A DNA stretch of 64,000 nt from Dyella sp. ASV21 (GCF_016428975.1 NZ_JAELTT010000005.1:59435-123434), one strand, 5' to 3'. Shown: positions 51,697 to 59,643, counted from the first letter of the stretch. Notes: generated by a model from the letters alone, not told the origin. A program made the numbers and translations.

Positions 51697-52968
51697 TCAG
51701 CGGTAGCGGGCGGGGAGCTGCCCGATGAAACAGATGCGGTGGGTGGCACGGGAGCAAGCGACGTACAACATGCGGGCCGCCTGCGCTGGATTCGTGCAGG
51801 TGCCGATGTCGCCCAGATCCACGAAGGCGGTGTGGTAGGTCGAGCCCTGTGCCTTGTAGACGGTGCAGGCATCACGCGGACGCAGATCTGCGATGTATTC
51901 CTTCAGGTTGAAGTGCGGCACCCACTCCTTCAGGCGAGCCAGCTCCTTGACCATGCCGCGGTATTCGTTCACATCGACCGGGACACGGAAAATGCCCACA
52001 GGCGTGTGCACGAGGTAGATCGGCAAGAAGTAATCTTTGCCGCGCACATGGACAGCCCACGGCTCCGAATGGGAGACGTCGAGGATCTCGACGTCCTGCT
52101 CAACACGGAGCATGGGGCGGTTGCTCTTCGACCCCATGCCATAGGACATGGAGTTGGAGACCGCCCACTCACCCTTGGTCCAGCGCTCCGGCAGGTTGCG
52201 TGCCTGGCGGAGGTACCCGTTCATCGCAAGCACCTTGGCGTTGGTGTAGCAGAGGATGCGTGCATCGGCCTTCATGTCGTGCAAGAAGGTCTTGCGGATC
52301 TCCTGCTCGGCCGCCGCTGGATCCAGGAATTGAATGGAGGTGTCGTTGCCAACCATGGGCCGGAACACACCTGTCTCCACGGTCTCACGCAGCTGCGAAC
52401 ACAGTGCGGTGATCTCCGGGGTGTGCTGCGAGCGCACCACGGTGTTGAGGTAGACGGGATCGTTGTCAGCGAACACTGGGCTCATGGTCTCCATGACGGG
52501 AGCCATCTGGCAGTGATCGCCGACGTAGATGATCTTGCAGTTGAGCGTGCACTGCTCGATGTATTTGCGCAGCTGCGTGTCGACCATCGAGCACTCGTCG
52601 ACGACGATCAGCGTGTTCTCGACCACGTCTGAATTGCCCTTGCGGGTGATCTTGGACTGGCCGCTCTCGAAGTCGTTGACGACACGCAGACCAAGGTAGC
52701 TGTGGATGGTGCTGGCGGTGATGCCGGTGGCTTCCTGCAGCACTTCCGCAGCCTTGTTGGTGGTGGCGGTGAGCGCCCACTCGGTGATGGGCTTCTTGCC
52801 CAGCAGGCTGCACATCAGGGCCGGGTCTTTAAGGCTCATCAGGTGCTTGAGCAAGGTGGTTTTGCCCACGCCGGCGGGACCGGAGATCACCAGCTCGGGC
52901 TCGGGTGAAACCATGAAGGCGGTAAAGGCCGCTGCTGCGGCCTGTTGATCGGCATTGAGGGTAAGCAT
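51697..52968 (-). CDS. SF1 DNA helicase, Dda/RecD-like (N4 gp37-like)
   Basis: A 423-residue helicase. Walker A is GPAGVGKTT at 30-38; motif Ia is ALTATTNKAA near 65-73; Walker B is VVDECSMVD with Asp124 and Glu125; motif III follows with YVGDHCQMAPV; the C-terminal motif V/VI region has YKAQGSTYHTAF near 375 and YVACSRAT near 403. This is the arrangement of a small RecD2/Dda-type 5'-3' helicase. It would open origins and clear proteins from DNA ahead of the phage polymerase. Confidence 0.9.
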   Translation of the reverse strand: MLTLNADQQAAAAAFTAFMVSPEPELVISGPAGVGKTTLLKHLMSLKDPALMCSLLGKKPITEWALTATTNKAAEVLQEATGITASTIHSYLGLRVVNDFESGQSKITRKGNSDVVENTLIVVDECSMVDTQLRKYIEQCTLNCKIIYVGDHCQMAPVMETMSPVFADNDPVYLNTVVRSQHTPEITALCSQLRETVETGVFRPMVGNDTSIQFLDPAAAEQEIRKTFLHDMKADARILCYTNAKVLAMNGYLRQARNLPERWTKGEWAVSNSMSYGMGSKSNRPMLRVEQDVEILDVSHSEPWAVHVRGKDYFLPIYLVHTPVGIFRVPVDVNEYRGMVKELARLKEWVPHFNLKEYIADLRPRDACTVYKAQGSTYHTAFVDLGDIGTCTNPAQAARMLYVACSRATHRICFIGQLPARYR

Positions 52969-53004
52969 GGATGTTCCTGCGTGCCCTCATCCGGAGGGCA
53001 CTGA

Positions 53005-53211
53005 TTAGGGAATGAGGTGCGGGGCGTTCTTCTCGGCAGCGGCGTAGTCATCGCGGCAGCCGGCGTCGCACCAGCGTTGTTCGGTATCGGGCATGGGCTC
53101 TTCGCACCACAGACACTTCCCGGTCGGCTTCGGGCCGGTGGGCTTGCGTGCTCGCACGAGGGAGGACAAGAGGTGCTCCTCGCGCAGGGAAGTGAGTTCA
53201 ACGTCGTCCAT
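53005..53211 (-). CDS. small treble-clef zinc protein
   Basis: A 68-residue protein with CLWC near residue 33 and WCDAGCRDDY near 47-56, a four-cysteine arrangement like the short DksA/TraR-type or treble-clef phage proteins. The N-terminal half is helical and charged. Two ACTCCA-type sites lie about 54 and 77 bases upstream, so it may begin a transcription unit that runs through the helicase. A role in acting on host RNA polymerase is possible but not shown. Confidence 0.6.
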   Translation of the reverse strand: MDDVELTSLREEHLLSSLVRARKPTGPKPTGKCLWCEEPMPDTEQRWCDAGCRDDYAAAEKNAPHLIP

Positions 53212-53264
53212 CTGAAAAATCCCAAAGTGAAGGGGACCGACAAAGCCGGCCTCAAGGTAACGTG

Positions 53265-53297
53265 TTGTTGGATAGTTTATGGGGTTTTTGTTGGAGG
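53265..53297 (-). promoter_or_regulatory. two ACTCCA-type sites
   Basis: TATCCAACAA (53265-53274) and CCTCCAACAA (53288-53297) on the minus strand, with CATAAAC between them, upstream of the leftward gene at 53211. The second lies in the last codons of the 51-residue gene. Confidence 0.45.
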
Positions 53298-53432
53298 CTG
53301 CGCATCATCGTCGGATGCGATGGCCTTGTCCAGCCACCAGAGCAGCATCTTGAGGCCGAGCACGACTCCAAGAACTAAGCCCATGGGAACCAGGATGCTC
53401 AGCAGGAACCCACCCAGGACTAGCCAGATCAT
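53277..53432 (-). CDS. 51-residue membrane protein
   Basis: A short gene, MIWLVLGGFLLSILVPMG at the start, with one long or two short hydrophobic helices (residues 2-33), then WWLDKAIASDDD and a polar end. The ATG overlaps the stop of the MazG-like gene upstream as ATGA, which argues that it is real and coupled. Its function is unknown. The strong hydrophobicity and size would fit a small inner-membrane effector. Confidence 0.55.
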   Translation of the reverse strand: MIWLVLGGFLLSILVPMGLVLGVVLGLKMLLWWLDKAIASDDDAQPPTKTP

Positions 53433-53809
53433 GGACGGGTCCAGACACCACGGCGGGAAGCCTGGATGACGTAGTTGTGCAGGAGATCCTGGAAGGCTTC
53501 GCCAACGTCGTCTTGAGGGATCAGGTCTGCACGGATCCGGCGAGCGAAATCACGCAGCGTTTCCATCAGCAGACCGTGCTCGGTCTTGTACTTGGCGTTC
53601 TCGCGCTCGGTCATGAGCGCGGTCTGCAGGTAGTTGGCCAGATCCAGCGCCTCTTCCAGGCCATGCTGGAGCAGTGCTTCATGGCCCAGGCCTGCATCAC
53701 CAAGGGTGACGCCGTACTTGCCCACGCCGACACGCTCACGCTCAGCGAGCATGTCCATGTTGGCCTGGATCGGCTTGCTGGGGAGCTTGATGTTGACGAA
53801 TTGATTCAT
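53429..53809 (-). CDS. MazG-like nucleotide pyrophosphohydrolase-fold protein
   Basis: A 126-residue helical protein. The segment ERERVGVGKYGVTL followed by HGLEEALDLANYL recalls the all-alpha NTP pyrophosphatase (MazG) fold, where an EExxD-type helix binds magnesium. The rest is helical without further acidic pairs that I can place, so catalysis is not certain. In phages such enzymes clear or adjust nucleotides, sometimes with thymidylate synthase, which lies 1.5 kb upstream. The 51-residue membrane gene is coupled to its stop. Confidence 0.55.
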   Translation of the reverse strand: MNQFVNIKLPSKPIQANMDMLAERERVGVGKYGVTLGDAGLGHEALLQHGLEEALDLANYLQTALMTERENAKYKTEHGLLMETLRDFARRIRADLIPQDDVGEAFQDLLHNYVIQASRRGVWTRP

Positions 53810-53842
53810 GCAGGTTCTCTCGAAAGTGCGTGGTGCCCAGGG

Positions 53843-53868
53843 AAAAGGACCGCCCGGTGAAGGGCGGT
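53843..53868 (-). terminator. terminator after endolysin gene
   Basis: ACCGCCC / GGGCGGT stem, followed in the minus direction by CCTTTTCC; it lies about 20 bases beyond the endolysin stop. Confidence 0.72.
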
Positions 53869-53890
53869 AAGGACGGCACGGAGGGAAGGT

Positions 53891-54367
53891 TTACGACTTG
53901 GTGTAGACGGTCTTGCCGTTCACCGTGCGTGCGATCAGGAACTCCCGTCGATGCTGGGCGCTGTAGGAGACATGCACCCACTGGCCGAACTCTTCGATCA
54001 GCTGGTCGAAGGGGAGGTTGAATTTGCGGATGGCGCTGGCCAGCTCCGCCGGGGTCATTCCCTTGACGTTGATGTCTGCGGCCTGGCCGACACAGTGCTG
54101 GCTGTTGCTGGCTCCGCCGATGGCCACGTTGAGTGCCTTGCTGCGGTAGCCCGAGGACACCAGGATCGCCTTGCCCAGCCGCTCACGCAGCGGGTCGAGC
54201 ACATGGGAGACCAGGTCACGCAAGCACCCGATGTCCCAGTCCGAGGGAACGTTGGCGATGCCACGGCGAGTGGCCTCCTGCGAGATGGTCATCTCGTGGA
54301 GGGTGAAGTGCTTGCCCAGCACGATATTGCTGAACTGGTTCTCGGCAGGGGGCACGGCGGGCTCCAT
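53891..54367 (-). CDS. endolysin, peptidase M15 type
   Basis: A 158-residue protein with the zinc peptidase core of the M15 family: SSGYRS near residue 71, SQHCVGQAADI with His91 and Asp98, and WVHVSY with His132. These are the zinc ligands and surroundings in phage D-alanyl-D-alanine-type endopeptidases. No signal peptide is seen, so it needs the holins encoded at 15.5-16.3 kb. It is the only cell-wall hydrolase I see, and it lies 38 kb from the rest of the lysis genes. A CGTCCATCAA site is only 7 bases upstream of its start. Confidence 0.87.
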   Translation of the reverse strand: MEPAVPPAENQFSNIVLGKHFTLHEMTISQEATRRGIANVPSDWDIGCLRDLVSHVLDPLRERLGKAILVSSGYRSKALNVAIGGASNSQHCVGQAADINVKGMTPAELASAIRKFNLPFDQLIEEFGQWVHVSYSAQHRREFLIARTVNGKTVYTKS

Positions 54368-54373
54368 CTGTTA

Positions 54374-54406
54374 TTGATGGACGCAAGTCTACAACTACTC
54401 CAACAA
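54374..54406. promoter_or_regulatory. back-to-back ACTCCA-type sites
   Basis: CGTCCATCAA reads leftwards (54374-54383) to the endolysin and ACTCCAACAA reads rightwards (54397-54406) to the lone plus-strand gene at 54450. Possible -10 elements (TAGACT) lie between. Confidence 0.55.
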
Positions 54407-54449
54407 CGTGGTAGCCTGCTGCTTTCCCTGGTGCCGCGAGGAGACGCCT

Positions 54450-54608
54450 ATGTTTGGACGCATTACCAAGCCGGAAGTGGCTGACGTGCATATGCCGGCA
54501 ACGGCCGCTGACCTACCGCGCCCGCCCAACAAGCGCTGGCCGCACTACCTCGCTGAGGCTGCGGTGGTCATCGTCGCTGGTATCGTGCTGTTCTGGTTGA
54601 CTCGCTGA
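54450..54608 (+). CDS. lone plus-strand single-TM protein, moron-like
   Basis: A 52-residue protein. The ATG at 54450 has GAGGAGAC before it; an upstream in-frame ATG lacks a ribosome-binding site. Residues 1-30 are polar and proline-containing, residues 34-50 form one hydrophobic helix (AAVVIVAGIVLFWL). It is the only rightward gene in the 20-kb leftward replication block and has its own ACTCCAACAA site and terminator. Such isolated small units in prophages are often expressed from the prophage and change the host envelope or exclude other phages; for this one that is inference. Confidence 0.65.
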   Translation: MFGRITKPEVADVHMPATAADLPRPPNKRWPHYLAEAAVVIVAGIVLFWLTR

Positions 54609-54624
54609 GCCCGGCAACCAGGCA

Positions 54625-54655
54625 CAAAAAACCCCGCCAATGGCGGGGTCTCTCT
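54625..54655. terminator. bidirectional terminator
   Basis: CCCCGCC / GGCGGGG with loop AAT; TCTCTCTTT on the right and six A on the left, so it serves both the plus-strand small gene and the HTH gene on the minus strand. Confidence 0.9.
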
Positions 54656-54673
54656 TTGGTGCTGTGGATCCGG

Positions 54674-55060
54674 TCAGCTGTGCTTGCGGATCTGCATGTA
54701 GCGGGCCTGTGCAACGATCAGCTCAGCCGCTGCCAGGGTGACCTCGTCGATGGGCTCCTGGGTGCTGGCGTCAGCAGCCCGGATGACACGAGAGGCGATC
54801 TGACGATCCTGCGGATTCGGCTCAGCTCCACGCGGCTTGCTGAAGAGGGACGGGGTGGCACCCATATCTTCCTTGGTGGGCAACGGCAGCGAGCTGCTCG
54901 TTCCGGCCGGCGCCGCCTGGTACGAACCGTTGAGGATCTTGTAGAGCGAGCTCTCCGAGATCTTGAAACGCTTCGCCAGTTTCTGGGCGGTGATGCCTTC
55001 GTCCTTCAGCATGCGGATCCGTTCGCACTGCTCCTGCGTGAGCTTGGAGGGACGTGCCAT
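54674..55060 (-). CDS. HTH DNA-binding protein, Hin/resolvase-type helix-turn-helix
   Basis: A 128-residue protein. Residues 7-45 form a resolvase-like HTH (LTQEQCERIRMLKDEGITAQKLAKRF followed by ISESSLYKIL), then a disordered linker and a C-terminal helix (residues 90-128). The start at 55060 follows a CCTCCACCAA site by about 20 bases and an AT-rich promoter with GATAAT. It is a candidate regulator, possibly a repressor or an activator of phage promoters. A 60-residue paralog lies 85 bases upstream. Confidence 0.75.
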   Translation of the reverse strand: MARPSKLTQEQCERIRMLKDEGITAQKLAKRFKISESSLYKILNGSYQAAPAGTSSSLPLPTKEDMGATPSLFSKPRGAEPNPQDRQIASRVIRAADASTQEPIDEVTLAAAELIVAQARYMQIRKHS

Positions 55061-55079
55061 GACAACCTCTCTTGCATCA

Positions 55080-55132
55080 TTGGTGGAGGGGCCACGAACG
55101 TACATTATCCAATGTTAAAGATGTGTTAAATA
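55080..55132 (-). promoter_or_regulatory. probable sigma70-like promoter and CTCCACCAA site
   Basis: Reading leftwards, GATAAT at 55109-55104 is a good -10 element, with a weak TTAAC/TATTTA -35 in an unusually AT-rich stretch. CCTCCACCAA (55089-55080) lies 15 bases downstream of the -10, near the expected start of transcription. Confidence 0.55.
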
Positions 55133-55144
55133 TAGACCATCACA

Positions 55145-55327
55145 TCAATTATTTTTACGGAATACGTATTCACCCCGCAGAACCTTGCGGATCGTGGTGT
55201 CTGACACGTCGAAACGACGTGCCAGATCCATCGTTGAAGCGCCGCCTTTTCGGGCGTTGATGATCCGCCGGCACTGCACAACAGTGAGGGGTTGCTTGTG
55301 CCTGGGCCGTGCGCACCGGGCGCTCAT
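55145..55327 (-). CDS. small HTH protein
   Basis: A 60-residue protein consisting of little more than one [19 protein letters not shown] then [17 protein letters not shown], followed by a basic tail. It resembles the N-terminal HTH of the 128-residue protein downstream. The ATG overlaps the stop of thyA as ATGA, so it is coupled to that gene. A DNA-binding regulator is likely; the operator is unknown. Confidence 0.68.
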   Translation of the reverse strand: MSARCARPRHKQPLTVVQCRRIINARKGGASTMDLARRFDVSDTTIRKVLRGEYVFRKNN

Positions 55328-56124
55328 ACAGCGACAGGTGCCTTGATGGTGGGGTGCGGATCGTACCCGACCAGCTCCAGATCCGAGAAGCGGAACTTGT
55401 CGATGTGGTAGATCATTGGGTTGAGCCGCAGCTCCGGCAGCGGGCGTTCCTCACGGGTCAGCAGCAGCTCCACCTGCTCCATGTGGTTGGAGTAGATGTG
55501 CGCGTCACCCAGCGTGTGGATGAACTCGCCCACCTTGAGACCGCAGACGCTGGCGATCATGTGGGTGAGCAGAGCGTACGAGGCGATGTTGAACGGCACG
55601 CCGAGGAACACGTCAGCGCTGCGCTGGTAGAGCTGGCAGCTCAGGGTGTTGTTCTGTACGTAGAACTGGAACAGAGCATGGCAGGGTGGCAGCGCCATCT
55701 GATCCAGCTCACCCACGTTCCAGGCGCTGACGACCAAGCGTCGGCTGTCCGGGTTGCGCATGATCTCGTTGATGACGTCCATGATCTGGTCGATCGTCCG
55801 GCTGCTGTAGCCGCCCTTGGGCCAGCTGCGCCACTGCTTGCCGTAGACGGGACCGAGATCACCGTTCTCGTCAGCCCACTCGTCCCAGATAGTGACGCCG
55901 TTATCGCGCAGGTACTTGATGTTGGTACTGCCGCTGAGGAACCAGAGCAGCTCATGCGCTACGGCCTTCCAAGGCACGCGCTTGGTGGTGAGCAGGGGGA
56001 AGCCCTGGTTCAGGTCGAAACGCATCTGGTAGCCGAACACACTGCGGGTACCGGTACTGGTGCGGTCAAACTTGTCCGTGCCGTTCGCCAGGATATGGCG
56101 CAGCAGGTCGTGATACTGCTTCAT
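55324..56124 (-). CDS. thyA: thymidylate synthase
   Basis: A 266-residue protein, the standard ThyA length. It converts dUMP to dTMP using methylene-tetrahydrofolate. The catalytic cysteine is Cys148 in [10 protein letters not shown]; the DRTSTGT loop (20-26), the [16 protein letters not shown] segment and the [18 protein letters not shown] segment are all conserved. It would raise dTTP for phage replication. The downstream HTH gene starts inside its stop codon. Intact and probably active. Confidence 0.97.
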   Translation of the reverse strand: MKQYHDLLRHILANGTDKFDRTSTGTRSVFGYQMRFDLNQGFPLLTTKRVPWKAVAHELLWFLSGSTNIKYLRDNGVTIWDEWADENGDLGPVYGKQWRSWPKGGYSSRTIDQIMDVINEIMRNPDSRRLVVSAWNVGELDQMALPPCHALFQFYVQNNTLSCQLYQRSADVFLGVPFNIASYALLTHMIASVCGLKVGEFIHTLGDAHIYSNHMEQVELLLTREERPLPELRLNPMIYHIDKFRFSDLELVGYDPHPTIKAPVAV

Positions 56125-56145
56125 GTGGGTTTTCCCTGGTGGGGG

Positions 56146-56586
56146 TTACTCGAACGCGTCCACGCGGTAGTAGGGCAGCGCTTGCGTGCCCAGACCGATT
56201 GGGAGAGATCCCTTGCGGGCCACGAGGCTGGGGTTTTCCCAGGCGGCAGGGATGCGTTCGATACGGCCGCCCAAAGCGACGAACTCGTCGGCGTTGCTGG
56301 CGGGGATGTTTTGATTCACTGGTTCGGCCGATGCGGTGGTGACACGCTGCTTGGCCAAGGTTGCCGGCGGGTCAGTGACGACCTGGCAGACACGGGTGGT
56401 GCCTTGAATATCGCAGACCAGGACACCGCGATCCTCGAGCTGGCTGAAGCGGCGAGAGACGTGCCGCTTTGCGGTGGTGCATTTGACGCCGAGCGCGTTG
56501 ATGGCTTTGGCTGTCGTGACACCACGCCGGTTTTGGCGAAGCCACGTAAACAACTCAGCGTCTAGACGATCGTATTTCAGCGCCAT
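56146..56586 (-). CDS. putative winged-helix regulator
   Basis: A 146-residue protein. Residues 1-65 look like a winged-helix domain (ELFTWLRQNRRGVTTAKAINALG then TTAKRHVSRRFSQLEDRGVL and a VCDIQGTT wing). The C-terminal half is less ordered and ends YYRVDAFE. The start is set at ATG 56586, since the GTG six bases earlier is less likely. Its place upstream of thyA suggests a regulator of this unit. It is a further candidate for the prophage repressor. Confidence 0.6.
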   Translation of the reverse strand: MALKYDRLDAELFTWLRQNRRGVTTAKAINALGVKCTTAKRHVSRRFSQLEDRGVLVCDIQGTTRVCQVVTDPPATLAKQRVTTASAEPVNQNIPASNADEFVALGGRIERIPAAWENPSLVARKGSLPIGLGTQALPYYRVDAFE

Positions 56587-56592
56587 GCCCAC

Positions 56593-56791
56593 TCACATCG
56601 AATTTGAAACCCCCCGTCTCGTGGGGAGCGAACCGCCTGTTCCTGGTATTTGGAAGTCAAACTTTAAGGCTCCCTTCCTTGATCCTTGACCGCCCCGTGG
56701 CAAAGCGATGGGGGCAGGGTGGTCAGGACATACCGGGCTTCGATCCTGTCAGGTTGCAGGACTGGAGTAGGAGCCCCCCAGGCAAACGGGA
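56593..56791. other. gene-free stretch
   Basis: About 200 bases with no supportable gene. T-arm-like GCTTCGATCC near 56738 was examined for a tRNA, but stems do not pair. It probably holds the promoter of the leftward wHTH-thyA-HTH unit; an ACTCCATCAA site lies at its right border. Confidence 0.5.
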
Positions 56792-57964
56792 TCATGCAGG
56801 AATTGATGGAGTGCTGTCTACATAAATGACATCCCCATATGGAGGCGTCCATTTAGGGTTGTCGTAGCACAGCCAGAGCACCGCAACGCCAGGGATTTGT
56901 GGAGGGATGTTGCACCACATATCCGAGAACATGACCATGGCCGTGACCTGTAGCTTGCGAGCCAGCTCGAAGACCTCGGTCATGTCGGTACCGCCGCGCC
57001 CGGTGATGCACAGCCCACTGATGTCGTCCTCGTTGGAGAACTCCCAGGTGTTCTGGATCTCCGTGTCAAAGGTGACCACGGTCATGCGCTCAGGGTTGTA
57101 GGCCTCCTTGGCGCCCTTGAGTTCGGAGTTGAAGATCCGGAGCTGGTTCTGGGTGACGGAGCCCGAGACGTCCAAGGCCCACAACAAGTGAGCCAGGCCT
57201 TCTTCACCACCCGGGCTGGGTAGGTAGATGTCCTGGTACCGGCGGTTAGGGATCCGCCAGTTGAAGCCCGACTCACTGCGCTCAGTGAGCCAGCGAGTCA
57301 TCAGGCTCTGCCACGGCAGCTTAGGGTTGAGCAGCTCGTCTAGCATCTCGGTGAACGTGCCGGGCAGCTGGCCAGCCTCTCGATCGCTCATCTGGCTCAT
57401 CGTGGTGGCGCGCACCACTGCAGCCATGATCTGGGCCTGCTCCTCGACCGTCAGCGGTTTCGGTGCATCGTCTGAGTCTCCGGAACCACTCCCACCGAGC
57501 GGGGAGAAGTCGTTGCCGAAGGGCAGCTCGACCTTGGTGGAGTCAGCCACCAACTTGTCGTAGATCTGCTCGGCGCTCATGTCCCGGTACTGCGGGTCGA
57601 TGAGGCCCATCTTCTTGCTGGTGCCAGGCACCAGGTCGAAGTGGTAGCCGTTCTCCTCGAGCATGATGTTGATGGCGTAATCGCCGGCCATGTTCCAGAT
57701 CTGGAAGTTGCGATCACCCACGCGGGCCATGTGCATGTAGGCGATGTGCCACAGCTCATGCGCCAGCAGGGTGACGCGCATCTTTTCCGACAGGCTTACG
57801 AACCAGGTCGGATTGACCCGCAGCTCCAGCCCGTTGGTACAGGCCGTCGGGATACTCTCGTCCCAGACGAATTTCAGGCTGCAGTAGATCGTGGAGAGGA
57901 AGGTGCTGGCGTGACCCTGAAACAGCCCCAGCACCGCCTTGTCGAGCGCCTTTTGCTTGTCCAT
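56792..57964 (-). CDS. VWA-domain metallopeptidase-like protein (N4 gp25-like)
   Basis: A 390-residue protein of the DUF2201-type pair. The N-terminal domain has HELWH at 69-73 within LLAHELWHIAYMHM, a zinc site. After a Gly/Ser/Asp linker (about 165-185), the C-terminal domain is a von Willebrand factor A fold with DVSGSV near 265 as the MIDAS motif and a later TGRGGTDM. It forms a conserved pair with the MoxR ATPase (58600-59643), like N4 gp24/gp25. The ATG at 57964 overlaps the stop of a 44-residue gene. The pair probably remodels or inserts metals into a target complex; role in N4 not settled. Confidence 0.85.
   Translation of the reverse strand: MDKQKALDKAVLGLFQGHASTFLSTIYCSLKFVWDESIPTACTNGLELRVNPTWFVSLSEKMRVTLLAHELWHIAYMHMARVGDRNFQIWNMAGDYAINIMLEENGYHFDLVPGTSKKMGLIDPQYRDMSAEQIYDKLVADSTKVELPFGNDFSPLGGSGSGDSDDAPKPLTVEEQAQIMAAVVRATTMSQMSDREAGQLPGTFTEMLDELLNPKLPWQSLMTRWLTERSESGFNWRIPNRRYQDIYLPSPGGEEGLAHLLWALDVSGSVTQNQLRIFNSELKGAKEAYNPERMTVVTFDTEIQNTWEFSNEDDISGLCITGRGGTDMTEVFELARKLQVTAMVMFSDMWCNIPPQIPGVAVLWLCYDNPKWTPPYGDVIYVDSTPSIPA
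56803..56812 (-). promoter_or_regulatory. ACTCCATCAA site
   Basis: A perfect-type copy on the minus strand in the last codons of the VWA gene, reading towards the wHTH gene at 56586. Confidence 0.42.
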
Positions 57965-58098
57965 CAATTTCGTTTCCCGTTGGCCCGGTTGATTTGCAGA
58001 ACGAACATCAGCGCCATGCGGTCCTCTGAGTTGAAGACCCAGCTCGAGTAATGACACCAATGCTGGAATCGCCCTGACCACTTGATGCGTGGTTTCAT
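57964..58098 (-). CDS. 44-residue protein between MoxR and VWA genes
   Basis: A short gene starting MKPRIKWSGRF, containing four tryptophans/aromatics and ending QINRANGKRN. It is linked on both sides: its ATG overlaps the stop of the upstream gene (ATGA) and its TGA overlaps the ATG of the VWA gene (TGATG). Such tight overlaps are the main evidence. No motif is recognised. Confidence 0.5.
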   Translation of the reverse strand: MKPRIKWSGRFQHWCHYSSWVFNSEDRMALMFVLQINRANGKRN

Positions 58099-58589
58099 TC
58101 GAGATCGTTCCACTCAAGGATTGTGATGTCGCCAGAGGCGACTCCCAGCACGCGAAGATTGCAGGTGGATTCGTAACCCCAGTCGTTGGCCGTTTCCCGC
58201 AAAGCTGCCTCAACGGCGCCATCGCTGTTGGTCGCCTCGTGGCTGCTAATGTGTGTTGTGCCGTAGCCGTTCGGCTGCTGAACGAACACGGTGAACTTGG
58301 CCAGCGCTTGCTCTTCCATTATTTGATCTCCCGACGCCGCAGCAGTGTCATGGTGGTTTATGGCATTGGCTTGTGAGTGTTGAAGCGTGGGTTGGCATGC
58401 ATGACATTGCCCGTGCATAGAGCCTTCATTGGGGTGCGGATTGGCGTCGTATTTCGCCAGTGCAGCCAAGGCCATTGGAACGAGGGCCGACGCAATCGGA
58501 TTACCCTCTGCATTGGCTACGCGGACTCGGGCAACGATCAGCCGTAAGGATTCGGCAAGCCTGTCGGTAACCATGGTTGTGTGTGGCAT
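58095..58589 (-). CDS. hypothetical protein, possibly two products
   Basis: A 164-residue open frame with GAGGAA before the ATG at 58589. Residues 1-90 are Ala/His-rich and poorly ordered. An internal ATG at 58319 has a perfect GGAG at eight bases and would give a separate 74-residue protein (MEEQALAKFTVFVQQ...) that looks better folded. No stop separates the two, so this may be one protein or a gene with an internal start. It sits between the MoxR gene and the 44-residue gene. Confidence 0.5.
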   Translation of the reverse strand: MPHTTMVTDRLAESLRLIVARVRVANAEGNPIASALVPMALAALAKYDANPHPNEGSMHGQCHACQPTLQHSQANAINHHDTAAASGDQIMEEQALAKFTVFVQQPNGYGTTHISSHEATNSDGAVEAALRETANDWGYESTCNLRVLGVASGDITILEWNDLE

Positions 58590-58599
58590 TGCCGATTCC

Positions 58600-59643
58600 T
58601 CACATATGTTTGAGCAGTTCTTGGAACATGCCGCTGACGGCCTTGTGGCGCATTAGTTGTGGCTGGCGCTGATGCACCATGCGCAACATGACCACGCGGT
58701 GCTCCACGGGGTAGCGTTGGATGTAGATGGCCAGGTCATCGGCCGTCTTGTCGGTGAAGTGGTCAGCGACCACGGTGGACATGGCGAACTTGGTGCTCGG
58801 TTCCTGCGGTACCGGCGCCGACTTCGGATCCTTCAGGATGTCGCTCATCTTCGGCAGATCCGCGTAGATTTGTGCGAACTGCACGAACTCCTGCGCCACG
58901 CCGGCGGAGACGGTACCGGCCAGCAGCGGGATGTCGCTGTTGGTGATCGACTCGCCCTTGACCAGGCGATGTGCGAACTCCCACGTGCGGGGGCAGGCGA
59001 ACGTCTTGTCCTGGTGATCGGGCTCGAACTTGTGCAGGTAGTCCGGCTTGAACTCGAGGAAGCCGATGATGCGGCTGTCGATGCCTTGCTTGCTGGCCCA
59101 CTGCATCCACTCGCGGTGGTCGCAGCGCATCTCGATGTGAACTAGACGCGACTGCATGGCGGTACTCGTACCGTGCACCACGGCACGATCGGTCTCGAGG
59201 TTGCCGGCGCAGGCCAGCAGCACCTTCTTGTGCAGGTTGCTCTGACCGACCATGCGGTCGAGCAGCAGCTTGTAGGCAGCCGCCTGCATTTGTTTGCCCG
59301 CCGAGCTGATCTCGTCGAGGAACAACAACCAGCCCTCGTAAGGCTGGCCATCGGGGTGCAGCGGCAGCTCGTCACCTTCGAGAGGGAAGCTGGAGAACGG
59401 GGAATACTCGGCCCGACCATCGTTGGTGAAGCGAGGCAAGCCGTGGAGATCAGTGACGTCGCACTGGCTGAGACGCAGGTCAATCAGCTTCAGGCGGTAC
59501 TCGTCGGCGATCGACTTCATGATGTCGCTCTTGCCGATACCCGGGCTGGAGCGGACATACGGCACGAGGCCGGCGAGCAGGCAGCGCACCACTAGAGCAC
59601 GGGCCTTGGAGGGAGGGACAGTGAGGTGGGAAAGCGTTGCCAT
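58600..59643 (-). CDS. MoxR-type AAA+ ATPase (N4 gp24-like)
   Basis: A 347-residue AAA+ ATPase. Walker A is SSPGIGKS at 32-40 and Walker B is LLFLDEISSA with Asp110 and Glu111; a sensor-1-type ACAGN lies near residue 150. It belongs to the MoxR branch, which works with VWA-domain partners, and the VWA protein follows three genes later. The start has a leader with terminator and ACTCCAACAA site about 50 bases upstream. N4 gp24 is the counterpart. Confidence 0.88.
   Translation of the reverse strand: MATLSHLTVPPSKARALVVRCLLAGLVPYVRSSPGIGKSDIMKSIADEYRLKLIDLRLSQCDVTDLHGLPRFTNDGRAEYSPFSSFPLEGDELPLHPDGQPYEGWLLFLDEISSAGKQMQAAAYKLLLDRMVGQSNLHKKVLLACAGNLETDRAVVHGTSTAMQSRLVHIEMRCDHREWMQWASKQGIDSRIIGFLEFKPDYLHKFEPDHQDKTFACPRTWEFAHRLVKGESITNSDIPLLAGTVSAGVAQEFVQFAQIYADLPKMSDILKDPKSAPVPQEPSTKFAMSTVVADHFTDKTADDLAIYIQRYPVEHRVVMLRMVHQRQPQLMRHKAVSGMFQELLKHM

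Noticed and set aside
56593..56791. Possible tRNA (T-arm-like GCTTCGATCC)
   Set aside because: Neither the T stem nor an acceptor or anticodon stem can be paired.
57961..57970. GTCCATCAA at the VWA gene start as a further motif copy
   Set aside because: It reads against transcription and is simply the complement of the start codons (ATGGAC) of that gene.
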